Positions 6,908-17,814 of a DNA stretch of 34,066 nucleotides are shown here, in pieces. How positions within the stretch are numbered: the first letter of the stretch is position 1; each line of letters opens with the position of its first letter. Source of the DNA: Caulobacteraceae bacterium. Its GTDB lineage: Bacteria; Pseudomonadota; Alphaproteobacteria; Caulobacterales; Caulobacteraceae. The stretch lies in assembly GCA_031291645.1 (NCBI GenBank), contig JARLIQ010000125.1:1-34066 (forward strand), in the 5' to 3' direction. The translations under genes were made by a program, and so were the position numbers. The notes beneath the pieces are model-generated. The model made no database searches. It was given only the letters and a program-made list of their open reading frames with translations, and was not told the origin of the DNA.

Positions 6908-7621
6908 TTACGGCAGCGGCGGCAAGGTTTCGGCACGCTCCGCGTCAAGATAGTGGGCGGCCACGGGCTTGAGGCTCGCGTCGAGCTGAACCAGCAGGGG
7001 ATTGCCGGTCGGGATCTCGACCCCGACGATCTGGCTGTCGGCGACGGCGAACAGGTGCTTGACGATCGCCCGCAGGGAATTGCCATGGGCGGCGATCAGG
7101 AGGTTCTCGCCGGCCCCGAGCTTGGGCGCGATCTCGCTGGCCCAATAGGGCAGCACGCGTTCGAGCGTGGTCTTCAGGCTCTCGGTGTCGGGGATCGGCG
7201 CGCCGGCGTAGCGGCGGTCGCGGGCGAAGTCGAACGCGCCGCCGGGGGCCAGCGGCGGGGGGGGGACGTCATAGGACCGGCGCCAGACCTTGACCTGGGC
7301 CTCGCCGTGCTTCTCGGCGGTCTCGGCCTTGTCCAGCCCGGTCAGGCCGCCGTAGTGGCGCTCGTTCAGCCGCCAGTCCTTGACCAGCGGAATCCACAGC
7401 TGGGCGCATTCGACCAGGGCGATGTCGGCGGTGCGGATGGCGCGGGTCAGCACCGAGGCGTAGGCGCGGTCGAAGGCGATGTCGGCGGCCTTCAGCAGCT
7501 GGCCGGCGCGGCGGGCCTGCGCCTCGCCCTCGGCGGTCAGGTCGATGTCCACCCAGCCGGTGAAGCGGTTCTCCAGGTTCCAGAGGCTCTGGCCATGGCG
7601 CAGGAGGACGAGGGTGGGCAT
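6908..7621 (-). CDS. gpmA: 2,3-bisphosphoglycerate-dependent phosphoglycerate mutase
   Basis: A 237-residue glycolytic enzyme interconverting 3- and 2-phosphoglycerate through a phosphohistidine. The RHG motif places the catalytic histidine at H9. The acid/base residue E87 sits in ERHYGG (87-92), and the second active-site histidine H179 in AHGNSLR. R88 and the RRSYDVPPPPL segment are standard for dPGM. Compared with E. coli GpmA (250 residues) it is slightly short in the loop after DFARDRRYAG and at the C-terminus, as in other alphaproteobacterial versions. It is preceded by the pentapeptide gene on the same strand with 66 bases between, so the two may be co-transcribed, though no functional link is evident. 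Confidence 0.95.
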   Translation of the reverse strand: MPTLVLLRHGQSLWNLENRFTGWVDIDLTAEGEAQARRAGQLLKAADIAFDRAYASVLTRAIRTADIALVECAQLWIPLVKDWRLNERHYGGLTGLDKAETAEKHGEAQVKVWRRSYDVPPPPLAPGGAFDFARDRRYAGAPIPDTESLKTTLERVLPYWASEIAPKLGAGENLLIAAHGNSLRAIVKHLFAVADSQIVGVEIPTGNPLLVQLDASLKPVAAHYLDAERAETLPPLP

Positions 7622-7720
7622 GGGCGCGGTTGCTCGCTTGAAGGCCTGAGCGGCGGTGGGCCTGGGGCGGGCTAAGGGGGTTGGAGGCCGACGTCAAGCC
7701 GACGAGGCGCCGCCAGGGGC

Positions 7721-7748
7721 TTTCCGGAACGACGGCGGCTGCTATACC
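7721..7748 (+). promoter_or_regulatory. Caulobacter-type sigma73 promoter, leaderless start
   Basis: GCTATACC at 7741-7748 matches seven of eight positions of the Caulobacter -10 box GCTANAWC. TTTCCGG at 7721-7727 matches five of seven positions of the -35 box TTGACGS, with a 13-base spacer inside the known 10-14 range. Transcription would begin at about 7755-7756, where the ATG of the next gene lies, predicting a leaderless mRNA. This fits the absence of a clear SD there. Confidence 0.45.
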
Positions 7749-7755
7749 CCGCGGC

Positions 7756-8121
7756 ATGTCCGACCGCCTCTTCCTGGCGCTGATGGCCGCCGCCGCCGCG
7801 GCGATGATCGGTTTCGCCGCCATCTGGCCCCAGGGCCTGGGCGCGCGCTCGCCCTGGCCGATCGGCCACACCCCCGTCCAGCAGACCCCGGCGATGCAGG
7901 CCGCCATGGCGCGCGAGGCGGCCAAGGCCCAGAAGAAGTACAAGGTGCGCACCGACGCCGCCGCGGCCCAGCTGCGGCGGGTGATGACCCCGACGCCCGG
8001 CGCGGCGTCGTCGGCCCCGCCCGCGTCCGCCGCGCCGCCCGCCGCCCCGGCGAAGAGCGCCGGGCCCAAGGCCGCCGGGTCGAAGAGCGCCGTCGGCGCC
8101 GGATTGAGGACGGGCGAATGA
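7756..8121 (+). CDS. Small membrane-anchored protein, Ala/Pro-rich
   Basis: A 121-residue protein of unknown function. It has an N-terminal hydrophobic helix (about 4-22, LFLALMAAAAAAMIGFAAI) and then a polar tail with a lysine/alanine-rich helix (about 50-75) and a low-complexity Ala/Pro/Ser/Lys C-terminus. The tail is probably periplasmic or cytoplasmic depending on insertion; no enzyme domain is visible. The ATG at 7756 is preferred over an in-frame TTG at 7681 because a promoter-like box sits between them and the hydrophobic segment then begins the protein. Its stop overlaps the kdsD start by four bases (ATGA), so translation is probably coupled. It occupies the place where some proteobacteria have lptC, but lacks that domain. 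Confidence 0.72.
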   Translation: MSDRLFLALMAAAAAAMIGFAAIWPQGLGARSPWPIGHTPVQQTPAMQAAMAREAAKAQKKYKVRTDAAAAQLRRVMTPTPGAASSAPPASAAPPAAPAKSAGPKAAGSKSAVGAGLRTGE

Positions 8122-9080
8122 GCGAGTTCGACGCCATCGCGGTCGGCCGGCGGGTGCTGGCCTGCGAGGCCGAAGCCCTGGGACAGTTGGCCGACGGCCT
8201 GGGCGAGCCGTTCGTCGCCGCGGTCGAGACCCTGTTCCGCGCCAAGGGTCGGGTGGTCTGCTCGGGCATGGGCAAGTCCGGCCACGTGGCGCGCAAGATC
8301 GCCGCCACCCTCGCCTCGACCGGCGCGCCGGCCCTGTTCGTCCACCCCGGCGAGGCCAGCCACGGCGACCTCGGCATGGTCGGCTCGGACGACGTGATCC
8401 TGGCCCTGTCCAAGACCGGCGAGACCCGCGAGCTGGCCGACATCCTGGCCTACGCCAAGCGCTTCACCATCCCGCTGATCGCCATCACCGCAGCCAAGGA
8501 CAGCAGCCTGGCCCGGGCGGCCGACGTCGTGCTGCTGATCCCCGACGCGCCGGAGGCCGCGGACGCGCTGAACGCGCCGACCACCTCGACCACCCTGCAG
8601 ATCGCCCTGGGCGACGCCCTGGCGGTGGCGCTGCTGGAGCGGCGCGGCTTCACCGCGAGCGACTTCGGCGTGTTGCATCCCGGTGGCAAGCTGGGCGCCA
8701 TGCTGCGCACGGTGCGCGACCTGATGCACGGGCCGGGCGAGCTGCCGCTGGCCGCGCTGGAGACGCCGATGGCCCAGGCCATCCTGACCATGAGCGAGAA
8801 GCGCTTCGGCTGCGTGGGCGTGTGCGACGCCGAGGGCCGCCTGGTGGGGATCATCACCGACGGCGACATCCGCCGCCACATCGACGGCCTTCTGGACCAC
8901 ACCGCCGGCGAGGTGATGACGCACAATCCCAAGGCGCTGCCGGCCGACGCCCTGGCCGCCGAGGCGCTGAAGCGGATGACCGACGTTTCTCCGGCCTCGA
9001 CCGTGCTTTTCGTGGTCGAGGATCGCCGCCCGATCGGCATACTGCACGTGCACGACCTACTGCGCGCCGGCGTCATGTAG
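8118..9080 (+). CDS. kdsD: D-arabinose 5-phosphate isomerase, KpsF/GutQ family
   Basis: A 320-residue cytoplasmic enzyme converting ribulose-5-P to arabinose-5-P, the first committed step to Kdo and thus to the LPS inner core. The SIS sugar-isomerase domain (about 35-170) contains SGMGKSG at 49-55, the histidine segment EASHGDLGM around H82, and SKTGETREL. It is followed by the conserved DFGVLHPGGKLG (H193) and two CBS domains (about 205-320), with the usual GIITDGDIRRH. Length and order match KdsD/KpsF. The ATG at 8118 overlaps the stop of the preceding small membrane-protein gene. Downstream comes the phosphomannomutase gene after 25 bases, so three genes form one likely operon. Confidence 0.94.
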   Translation: MSEFDAIAVGRRVLACEAEALGQLADGLGEPFVAAVETLFRAKGRVVCSGMGKSGHVARKIAATLASTGAPALFVHPGEASHGDLGMVGSDDVILALSKTGETRELADILAYAKRFTIPLIAITAAKDSSLARAADVVLLIPDAPEAADALNAPTTSTTLQIALGDALAVALLERRGFTASDFGVLHPGGKLGAMLRTVRDLMHGPGELPLAALETPMAQAILTMSEKRFGCVGVCDAEGRLVGIITDGDIRRHIDGLLDHTAGEVMTHNPKALPADALAAEALKRMTDVSPASTVLFVVEDRRPIGILHVHDLLRAGVM

Positions 9081-9105
9081 ACGCTCCCCAACCCCCAGAG
9101 GCCCC

Positions 9106-10608
9106 ATGTTCCCCCCTCCCCGCGCCGACCTCTCGCCCAACACCCTCGCGTACGAGGCCATCCCGCTGGTCAAGGCGACCGGCTTTCGCGAGTACGACGC
9201 CCGCTGGCTGCTGGGGCCGGAGATCAGCCTGCTGGGCGTCCAGGCGCTCGGCCTGGGGCTGGCGACCTATTTCCATGAGCTGGGACAGTCGAAGGTCGCG
9301 GTCGGCCACGACTTCCGGTCCTATTCCCTGTCGGTCAAGCAGGCGCTGACCCTCGGCCTGATCGCCGGTGGCTGCGAGGTGCTGGACATCGGCCCGGCGC
9401 TCTCGCCCATGGCCTATTTCGCCCAGTTCGACCTCGACGCGCCGTGCGTGGCCATGGTCACCGCAAGCCACAACGAGAACGGCTGGACCGGGGTCAAGAT
9501 GGGCGCCCAGCGGCCGTTGACCTTCGGGCCGGACGAGATGGGCCGGCTGAAGACGATCGTGCTGGACGGCGCCTTCCAGGAGCGCGCCGGCGGCAGGCTG
9601 GTCCGCGTCGACGGGGTCAAGGAGCGCTACATCGCCGACGTCGCCACCCGCGCCCAGCTGACCCGGCCGCTGCGGGTGGTCGCGGCCTGCGGCAACGGCA
9701 CGGCCGGCGCCTTCGCGCCCGAGGCCCTGCGCCGGATGGGCGTGGCCGAGGTGATCGAGATGGACTGCGACCTCGACTGGACCTTCCCCAAGTACAATCC
9801 CAACCCGGAAGACCACGTGATGCTGCAGGCCATGGCCGCGCGGGTCCGCGAAACCGGCGCCGACCTGGCGCTCGGCTTCGACGGCGACGGCGACCGCTGC
9901 GGGGTGGTGGACGACACCGGCGAGGAGATCTTCGCCGACAAGATCGGCCTGATGCTGGCCCGCGACCTGGCCCCGACGCACAAGGGCGCCAAGTTCATCG
10001 TCGACGTGAAGTCGACGGGCCTGTTCGCCACCGACCCGATCCTGGCCGCGAACGGATGCTCGACCGTCTACTGGAAGACCGGCCACAGCTACATCAAGCG
10101 CAAGACCGCCGAGATCGGCGCCCTGGCCGGGTTCGAGAAGAGCGGCCACTTCTTCTTCAACGCCCCGCTGGGCCGCGGCTACGACTGCGCCCTGACGGCG
10201 GCGGCCAACATCCTGGCCATGCTCGACCGTAACCCGGACAAGCGGCTGAGCGACCTGAAGAACGCCCTGCCGGTGGCCTACACCTCGCTGACCATGTCGC
10301 CCCACTGCGCCGACGAGCAGAAGTACGCCGTGGTCGACCGGATCGTCGCCGACTACGAGGCCCTGGCCAAGGCCGGCGGGACCATCCTGGGCCGCAGGAT
10401 CGCCGAGGTGATCACGGTCAACGGCGTGCGGGTGGCGCTGGAGGACGGCTCCTGGGTGCTGGTGCGCGCTTCGTCGAACAAGCCGGAGCTGGTGGTGGTC
10501 GTCGAGAGCACCCGTTCGGCCGACGACATGCGCGCCCTGTTCCGCGAAGAGGTCAAGCCGCGGCTGGCCAAGCAACCCGAAGTCGGGGCATACAACCAGG
10601 AAATCTGA
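9106..10608 (+). CDS. Phosphomannomutase/phosphoglucomutase (AlgC-like)
   Basis: A 500-residue alpha-D-phosphohexomutase that moves phosphate between C6 and C1 of glucose or mannose. The phosphoserine loop TASHNENGWTGVK has the catalytic S121. The Mg-binding loop DGDGDR is at 259-264, the sugar-specificity loop includes GFEKSGHFFF, and the C-terminal phosphate-binding segment is VRASSNKPELVVVVES. The sequence fits the dual-specificity PMM/PGM group (AlgC/PgmG) of alphaproteobacteria rather than GlmM, which is separately encoded at 12293. It supplies glucose-1-P to GalU and mannose-1-P for GDP-sugars. It lies in the kdsD transcription unit; ugd follows 56 bases later. Confidence 0.92.
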   Translation: MFPPPRADLSPNTLAYEAIPLVKATGFREYDARWLLGPEISLLGVQALGLGLATYFHELGQSKVAVGHDFRSYSLSVKQALTLGLIAGGCEVLDIGPALSPMAYFAQFDLDAPCVAMVTASHNENGWTGVKMGAQRPLTFGPDEMGRLKTIVLDGAFQERAGGRLVRVDGVKERYIADVATRAQLTRPLRVVAACGNGTAGAFAPEALRRMGVAEVIEMDCDLDWTFPKYNPNPEDHVMLQAMAARVRETGADLALGFDGDGDRCGVVDDTGEEIFADKIGLMLARDLAPTHKGAKFIVDVKSTGLFATDPILAANGCSTVYWKTGHSYIKRKTAEIGALAGFEKSGHFFFNAPLGRGYDCALTAAANILAMLDRNPDKRLSDLKNALPVAYTSLTMSPHCADEQKYAVVDRIVADYEALAKAGGTILGRRIAEVITVNGVRVALEDGSWVLVRASSNKPELVVVVESTRSADDMRALFREEVKPRLAKQPEVGAYNQEI

Positions 10609-10664
10609 GGGATCGGGGCCTCAGGTTGCATCCCATTTTCCCCTCGCCTCCGGAGTAGTCCCGC

Positions 10665-11981
10665 ATGCGCGTCGCGATGATCGGAACCGGCTATGTCGGC
10701 CTGGTGTCCGGAGCCTGTTTCGCCGACTTCGGCCACGTCGTGACCTGTATCGACAAGGACGAGGGCAAGATCGAGCGGCTGAGCCGCGGGATCATGCCGA
10801 TCTATGAGCCCGGCCTGGAAGACCTGGTGGCGCGCAACGTGCGCGAGGGGCGGCTGTTCTTCGCCACCAGCTCGGCCGAGGCGGTGCGCGAGGCCGATGC
10901 GGTGTTCATCGCCGTCGGCACGCCCTCGCGCCGCGGGGACGGCCACGCGGACCTGTCCTACGTCTACGCCGCCGCCGAGGAGATCGCCGGCCAGATCGAC
11001 GGCTTCACCGTGGTGGTGACCAAGTCCACCGTCCCGGTCGGCACCGGCGACGAGATCGAGACGATCATCCGCCAGGCCCGGCCCGACGCCGACATCGCCG
11101 TGGTCTCCAACCCGGAATTCCTGCGCGAGGGCGCGGCGATCAACGACTTCAAGCGCCCGGACCGGGTGGTGGTCGGCATCGAGGACGAGCGGGCCCGACC
11201 GGTGATGGCCGAGCTCTACCGCCCGCTGAACCTGAACGAGACGCCGATACTGTTCACCGGCCGGCGCACCTCCGAGCTGACAAAGTATGCGGCCAACGCC
11301 TTCCTGGCGATGAAGATCACCTTCATCAACGAGGTCGCGGACCTGTGCGAGGTGCTGGGCGCGGACGTCCAGCAGGTGGCCCGCGGCATCGGCCTGGACA
11401 ACCGGATCGGCTCGAAGTTCCTGCACGCCGGGCCCGGCTACGGCGGCTCGTGCTTTCCCAAGGACACCCTGGCCCTGGTGCGCACCGCCGCCGACGCCGG
11501 CAGCCCGATCGAGCTGGTCGAGACCACCGTGCGGGTGAACGACGCGCGCAAGAAGGCGATGGCGGCCAAGGTGGTCAAGGCGATGGGCGGCGAACTGGTC
11601 GACAAGACCATCGGGGTCCTGGGCCTGACCTTCAAGCCCAACACCGACGACATGCGCGAGGCGCCCAGCCTGGAGATCATCCCGGCCTTGCTGGCGGCCG
11701 GGGCGAAGGTCCAGGCCTTCGACCCCGAGGGGCACGAGGCGCGCCAGCTGCTGCCCGGGGTCGACTTCAAGGCCGGCCCCTACGACGTCGCCGAGGGCGC
11801 CGACGCCCTGGTCATCCTGACCGAATGGGACCAGTTCCGCGCCCTGGACCTGGAGCGCGTCAGGGCCGCGATGCGCCAGCCGCTGGTGGTCGACCTGCGC
11901 AACATCTACCGGCCCGCCGAGATGCAGGCCGCCGGCTTCCGCTACTTCGGCGTCGGCCGCGCCGGCGCGCCGCATCCCTGA
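10665..11981 (+). CDS. ugd: UDP-glucose 6-dehydrogenase
   Basis: A 438-residue NAD-dependent enzyme oxidising UDP-glucose to UDP-glucuronate in two steps. The N-terminal Rossmann motif is GTGYVGLVSGACFADFGHVV (from about residue 7). VTKSTVPVGTG and the NPEFLREGAAINDF block follow. The catalytic cysteine is C263 in GYGGSCFPKD. The C-terminal domain carries GLTFKPNTDDMREAPS. Length and motifs agree with the Ugd/RkpK/AglM group. UDP-glucose rather than GDP-mannose is inferred from NPEFLREG and from the neighbouring galU and epimerase genes. GGAG lies 9 bases before the ATG at 10665. It is probably transcribed with kdsD and the mutase. Confidence 0.93.
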   Translation: MRVAMIGTGYVGLVSGACFADFGHVVTCIDKDEGKIERLSRGIMPIYEPGLEDLVARNVREGRLFFATSSAEAVREADAVFIAVGTPSRRGDGHADLSYVYAAAEEIAGQIDGFTVVVTKSTVPVGTGDEIETIIRQARPDADIAVVSNPEFLREGAAINDFKRPDRVVVGIEDERARPVMAELYRPLNLNETPILFTGRRTSELTKYAANAFLAMKITFINEVADLCEVLGADVQQVARGIGLDNRIGSKFLHAGPGYGGSCFPKDTLALVRTAADAGSPIELVETTVRVNDARKKAMAAKVVKAMGGELVDKTIGVLGLTFKPNTDDMREAPSLEIIPALLAAGAKVQAFDPEGHEARQLLPGVDFKAGPYDVAEGADALVILTEWDQFRALDLERVRAAMRQPLVVDLRNIYRPAEMQAAGFRYFGVGRAGAPHP

Positions 11982-11998
11982 TCAGGTCGAAAGCTCAA

Positions 11999-12026
11999 GC
12001 GCGTCCGCGGCGCCGCCTGGACGCGC
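11999..12026. terminator. Stem-loop between the convergent ugd and small membrane-protein genes
   Basis: GCGCGTCC at 11999-12006 pairs perfectly with GGACGCGC at 12019-12026 around a 12-base loop. It lies between two convergent genes, where a bidirectional terminator would be expected, but neither side has a T-run, so it may be factor-dependent or simply an RNA end structure. Confidence 0.35.
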
Positions 12027-12050
12027 CCGACGTTCGCAATGCGGCCGCGG

Positions 12051-12194
12051 TCAGCCGTAGAGCCGCTGCGCCGCCCAGATCAGGCCGGCCCAGAAGGTGA
12101 CCGACAGGACCACGGTGACGACGATGCAGGTGACGGGATTGCGCACGAACTCGCGCCGGCCCGGCCGCGGGTGAGCCCCCGAAAGAGAGCGCAT
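12051..12194 (-). CDS. 47-residue single-pass membrane protein
   Basis: A small open frame begins at an ATG ending at 12194, preceded on the minus strand by a strong GGAGGA at about 6-7 bases, and stops with TGA (TCA at 12051-12053). The product starts MRSLSGAHPRPGRREFV and continues with one hydrophobic helix of about 20-24 residues (NPVTCIVVTVVLSVTFWAGL), ending AAQRLYG. The basic N-terminus should stay cytoplasmic, predicting an N-in, C-out topology. Coding is supported by the ribosome site, the charge pattern and the G/C third-position bias. It lies 98 bases downstream of glmM on the same strand and may share its transcript. I know no function for it. Confidence 0.68.
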   Translation of the reverse strand: MRSLSGAHPRPGRREFVRNPVTCIVVTVVLSVTFWAGLIWAAQRLYG

Positions 12195-12292
12195 TCAGTT
12201 TCCTCCGGCGCCGCGCCTCTGAACGGGCCCGGTCGCTGGACGTCAGGATTTCACGACCGCGGAAGATTGCAAGATGTTAATCTCGCCGGGCG

Positions 12293-13648
<1,356 letters not shown>

Positions 13649-13678
13649 GCGAATTGGGCCTCCGGATGCCGCGAAACG

Positions 13679-13745
13679 ATCGGTAATCGAGTTTTATTCG
13701 ACCATCCGTCAGCGAATGCTAAAGGCGGCGGCGAACCTTACCGAT
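13679..13745. promoter_or_regulatory. Divergent glmM-glmS promoter region with an 8-base inverted repeat
   Basis: The 172 bases between the two starts are richer in A/T than their flanks. ATCGGTAA (13679-13686) and TTACCGAT (13738-13745) are exact reverse complements, 51 bases apart, one near each gene. Between and beside them are AT-rich stretches (GTTTTATT, CTAAACTAG) that could hold -10 boxes. A shared regulator binding the two half-sites is possible. No glmS ribozyme is seen. Confidence 0.32.
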
Positions 13746-13820
13746 GTGAAACCACTCTAAACTAGACCGGCCGGCCACGGAAGAATCCAGGCCGTCGACG
13801 GCTCGCGGGGACCAGAACGC

Positions 13821-15638
<1,818 letters not shown>

Positions 15639-15666
15639 GACGGCCAAAACGGGCATCTAGCGGCCC

Positions 15667-16554
15667 ATGACCAAACCGATCCGCAAAGCCGTCCTGCCCG
15701 TGGCGGGGCTGGGCACCCGCGTGCTGCCCGGGGCCAAGACCACGCCCAAGAACCTGCTCAACGTGTTCGACCGGCCGATCCTGTCCTACGTGGTGGCCGA
15801 GGCGCGCGCGGCGGGAATCGAGCACCTGGTGTTCATCACCGGACGCGGCCAGCACGCGATCGAGGACTATTTCGACCACCACTTCGAGCTGGAGGCCCAG
15901 CTGGAGGCCAAGGGCAAGTCCGAGATCCTGGCCGACCTCAAGGCCGAGCTGGGACGTCCGGGCGAGATGAGCTTCGTGCGCCAGATGCAGCCGCTGGGCC
16001 TGGGCCACGCGGTGTGGTGCGCGCGCGAGCTGATCGGCGACGAGCCGTTCGCGGTGATCCTGCCCGACATGCTGATGCAGGCGAACCCGCCGGCCCTGGC
16101 CCAGGGCGTGGCGGCCTACGAGAAGGTCGGGGGCAACATCGTCCTGGTCGAACCCGCCCCCGAGGGCGAGGCGCACAAATACGGCATCGTGGCGCTGGGC
16201 GAACGCGAGGGCCGCCTGGCCAGGATGACCGGCATGGTCGAGAAGCCCGCGCCGGGGACCGAGCCGTCGAACCTGTTCATCAGCGGCCGCTACATCCTGC
16301 AGCCCGAGATCTTCGAGCTGCTGGGCGCGCACGAGACGGGGGCCGGCGGCGAGATCCAGCTGACCGACGCCATGGTCAAGCTGATGGCCACCCAGAGCTT
16401 CCACGCCCTGGAATACGACGGGACGACCTACGACTGCGGCGACAAGATCGGCCTTCTGCGGGCCAACGTGGCCTTCGCCCTCGCCCGCCCGGACCTTGGC
16501 CAGGCGGCGCGCGAGGCGATCGAGGCGCTGCTGCGCGCCAACCCGCCCCGGTAG
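15667..16554 (+). CDS. galU: UTP-glucose-1-phosphate uridylyltransferase
   Basis: A 295-residue nucleotidyltransferase making UDP-glucose from UTP and glucose-1-P. The nucleotide-binding signature [26 protein letters not shown] is at about 9-34 (TPKNLL replaces the common IPKEML). [27 protein letters not shown]-type motifs occur near 110-130, with DM here at the usual metal-site region, and [21 protein letters not shown] follows. The length is normal for bacterial GalU. Together with the mutase and ugd it supplies UDP-glucuronate. It follows glmS closely and is convergent with the epimerase gene. Confidence 0.93.
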   Translation: [295 protein letters not shown]

Positions 16555-16555
16555 A

Positions 16556-16569
16556 GCGCCGGGAGGCGC
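16556..16569 (+). terminator. Small stem-loop after galU
   Basis: GCGCC (16556-16560) and GGCGC (16565-16569) close on a GGGA tetraloop of GNRA type, directly after the galU stop. It has only five pairs and no T-run, so termination is uncertain. Confidence 0.25.
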
Positions 16570-16642
16570 CTCTCGGTCAGCTGCGGCCGCTCAGGCCGGC
16601 GCCCGCCGCGGTCATGGCGACGAGCAACCGTCCTCAGGGCGG

Positions 16643-17659
16643 CTAGAGACCGCCAAACCCCGGGCCAGCAGCCGGCTTTGCGCGATAGAAGTCCCGATAC
16701 CAGGCGACGAACCGGGGCAGCCCCTCCTCCAGCGCGACCTGGGGCGCATAGCCCGTCAGGTCGGCGAGACGCGAGACGTCTGCAAAGGTGCCGGACACGT
16801 CCCCCGGCTGCATCGGCCGCAGGGTCCGGACGGCGCTGGCGCCCAGCGCGGCCTCCAGAAGGTCGATCATGGTCGCCAGCCCGCGTGGCTGGGCGCCGCC
16901 GATGTTCAGCAGCCGCGCCTGGCCCGCCTCCGGCGGCCGGTCCAGCACGCCCACGATCCCGTCGACGATGTCGTCGATGTAGGTGAAGTCGCGGGTCATC
17001 TCGCCCTCGCCGAACACCTCGATCGGCTCGCCGGCCAGGATCTTCCGGGTGAAGCCGAAATAGGCCATGTCCGGCCGCCCCCAGGGGCCATAGACGGTGA
17101 AGAAGCGCAGGCCCGACTGCGGCAGGCCGTGCAGCCGCGCATAGGCCGTGCTCATCAGCTCGCACGAGCGCTTGGTCGCCGCATAGAGCGAGACCGGCTG
17201 GTCGGCCGGGTCGTCCTCGGAGAAGCCGCGCTCGGTCAGCGGCCGCTCGCCATAGACCGAGCTCGACGAGGCGTAGACCAGGTGGCGGAAGTCCGGCGCG
17301 TGGCGGCAGGCCTCCAGCACCGACAGGTGGCCCAGAAGGTTGGCGTGCTCGTAGGCGAAGGGGTGGTCGATCGAATAGCGCACGCCCGCCTGGGCGGCCA
17401 GGTGCACCACCCGCCGCGCGCCCGACCGGCGCACGAGCGCGGCGAAGGCCTCGGTCTCGGCGATGTCCAGCCGCTCCAGGGAAAAGCCGTTGCGCCCCGA
17501 GAGCGTCGCGACCCGCGCCTCCTTCAGCGCCGGATCGTAATAGTCAGTGAAGCTGTCGACCCCCAGCACCACCTCGCCGCGGTCGAGCAGCCGTTCGGCC
17601 ACCGCCCGGCCGATGAAGCCGGCGGCCCCGGTTACCACGACGGGCCCTTCGTCGTTCAC
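16643..17659 (-). CDS. NAD-dependent epimerase, UDP-glucuronate 4-epimerase-like
   Basis: A 338-residue extended SDR when begun at GTG 17659, just before the NAD motif GAAGFIG (about 11-17). A longer frame to an ATG at 17779 would add a low-complexity leader and is unlikely; GAGGA lies about 10 bases before the GTG. The segments LAAQAGVRYSIDHPFAYEHAN, SSSSVYGERPLTE, catalytic Y159-AAT-K163 and LRFFTVYGPWGRPDMAYFGFTRKILAGEPIEVFGEG are the signature of the CapI/LpsL group, which converts UDP-glucuronate to UDP-galacturonate. With Ugd and GalU nearby the pathway is complete. UDP-galacturonate is probably used for lipid A or LPS. Substrate specificity is inferred from family and context. Confidence 0.88.
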   Translation of the reverse strand: MNDEGPVVVTGAAGFIGRAVAERLLDRGEVVLGVDSFTDYYDPALKEARVATLSGRNGFSLERLDIAETEAFAALVRRSGARRVVHLAAQAGVRYSIDHPFAYEHANLLGHLSVLEACRHAPDFRHLVYASSSSVYGERPLTERGFSEDDPADQPVSLYAATKRSCELMSTAYARLHGLPQSGLRFFTVYGPWGRPDMAYFGFTRKILAGEPIEVFGEGEMTRDFTYIDDIVDGIVGVLDRPPEAGQARLLNIGGAQPRGLATMIDLLEAALGASAVRTLRPMQPGDVSGTFADVSRLADLTGYAPQVALEEGLPRFVAWYRDFYRAKPAAGPGFGGL

Positions 17660-17814
17660 GCTGAACCCGTCCTCGCCATCGGCGCATCCAACTCCCGGTG
17701 CGGGTCCAGTCCTATCGCACCGGTGGCGGCGCTGTCGACCGAACTCGGGCGACTGGCGGGCGGACGGCTTTCGCCTCATCCTAGGCGATCGAAGGGACCG
17801 GAGAGCCGCCCGCC

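Noticed and set aside
7269-9053. A 594-codon minus-strand frame across gpmA, the small membrane protein and kdsD
   Set aside because: Shadow of GC-rich codon bias; no start signal and no recognisable fold.
13649-13820. A glmS ribozyme or amino-sugar riboswitch before glmS
   Set aside because: The glmS ribozyme is known mainly from Gram-positive bacteria, and no matching core is visible in this 172-base gap.
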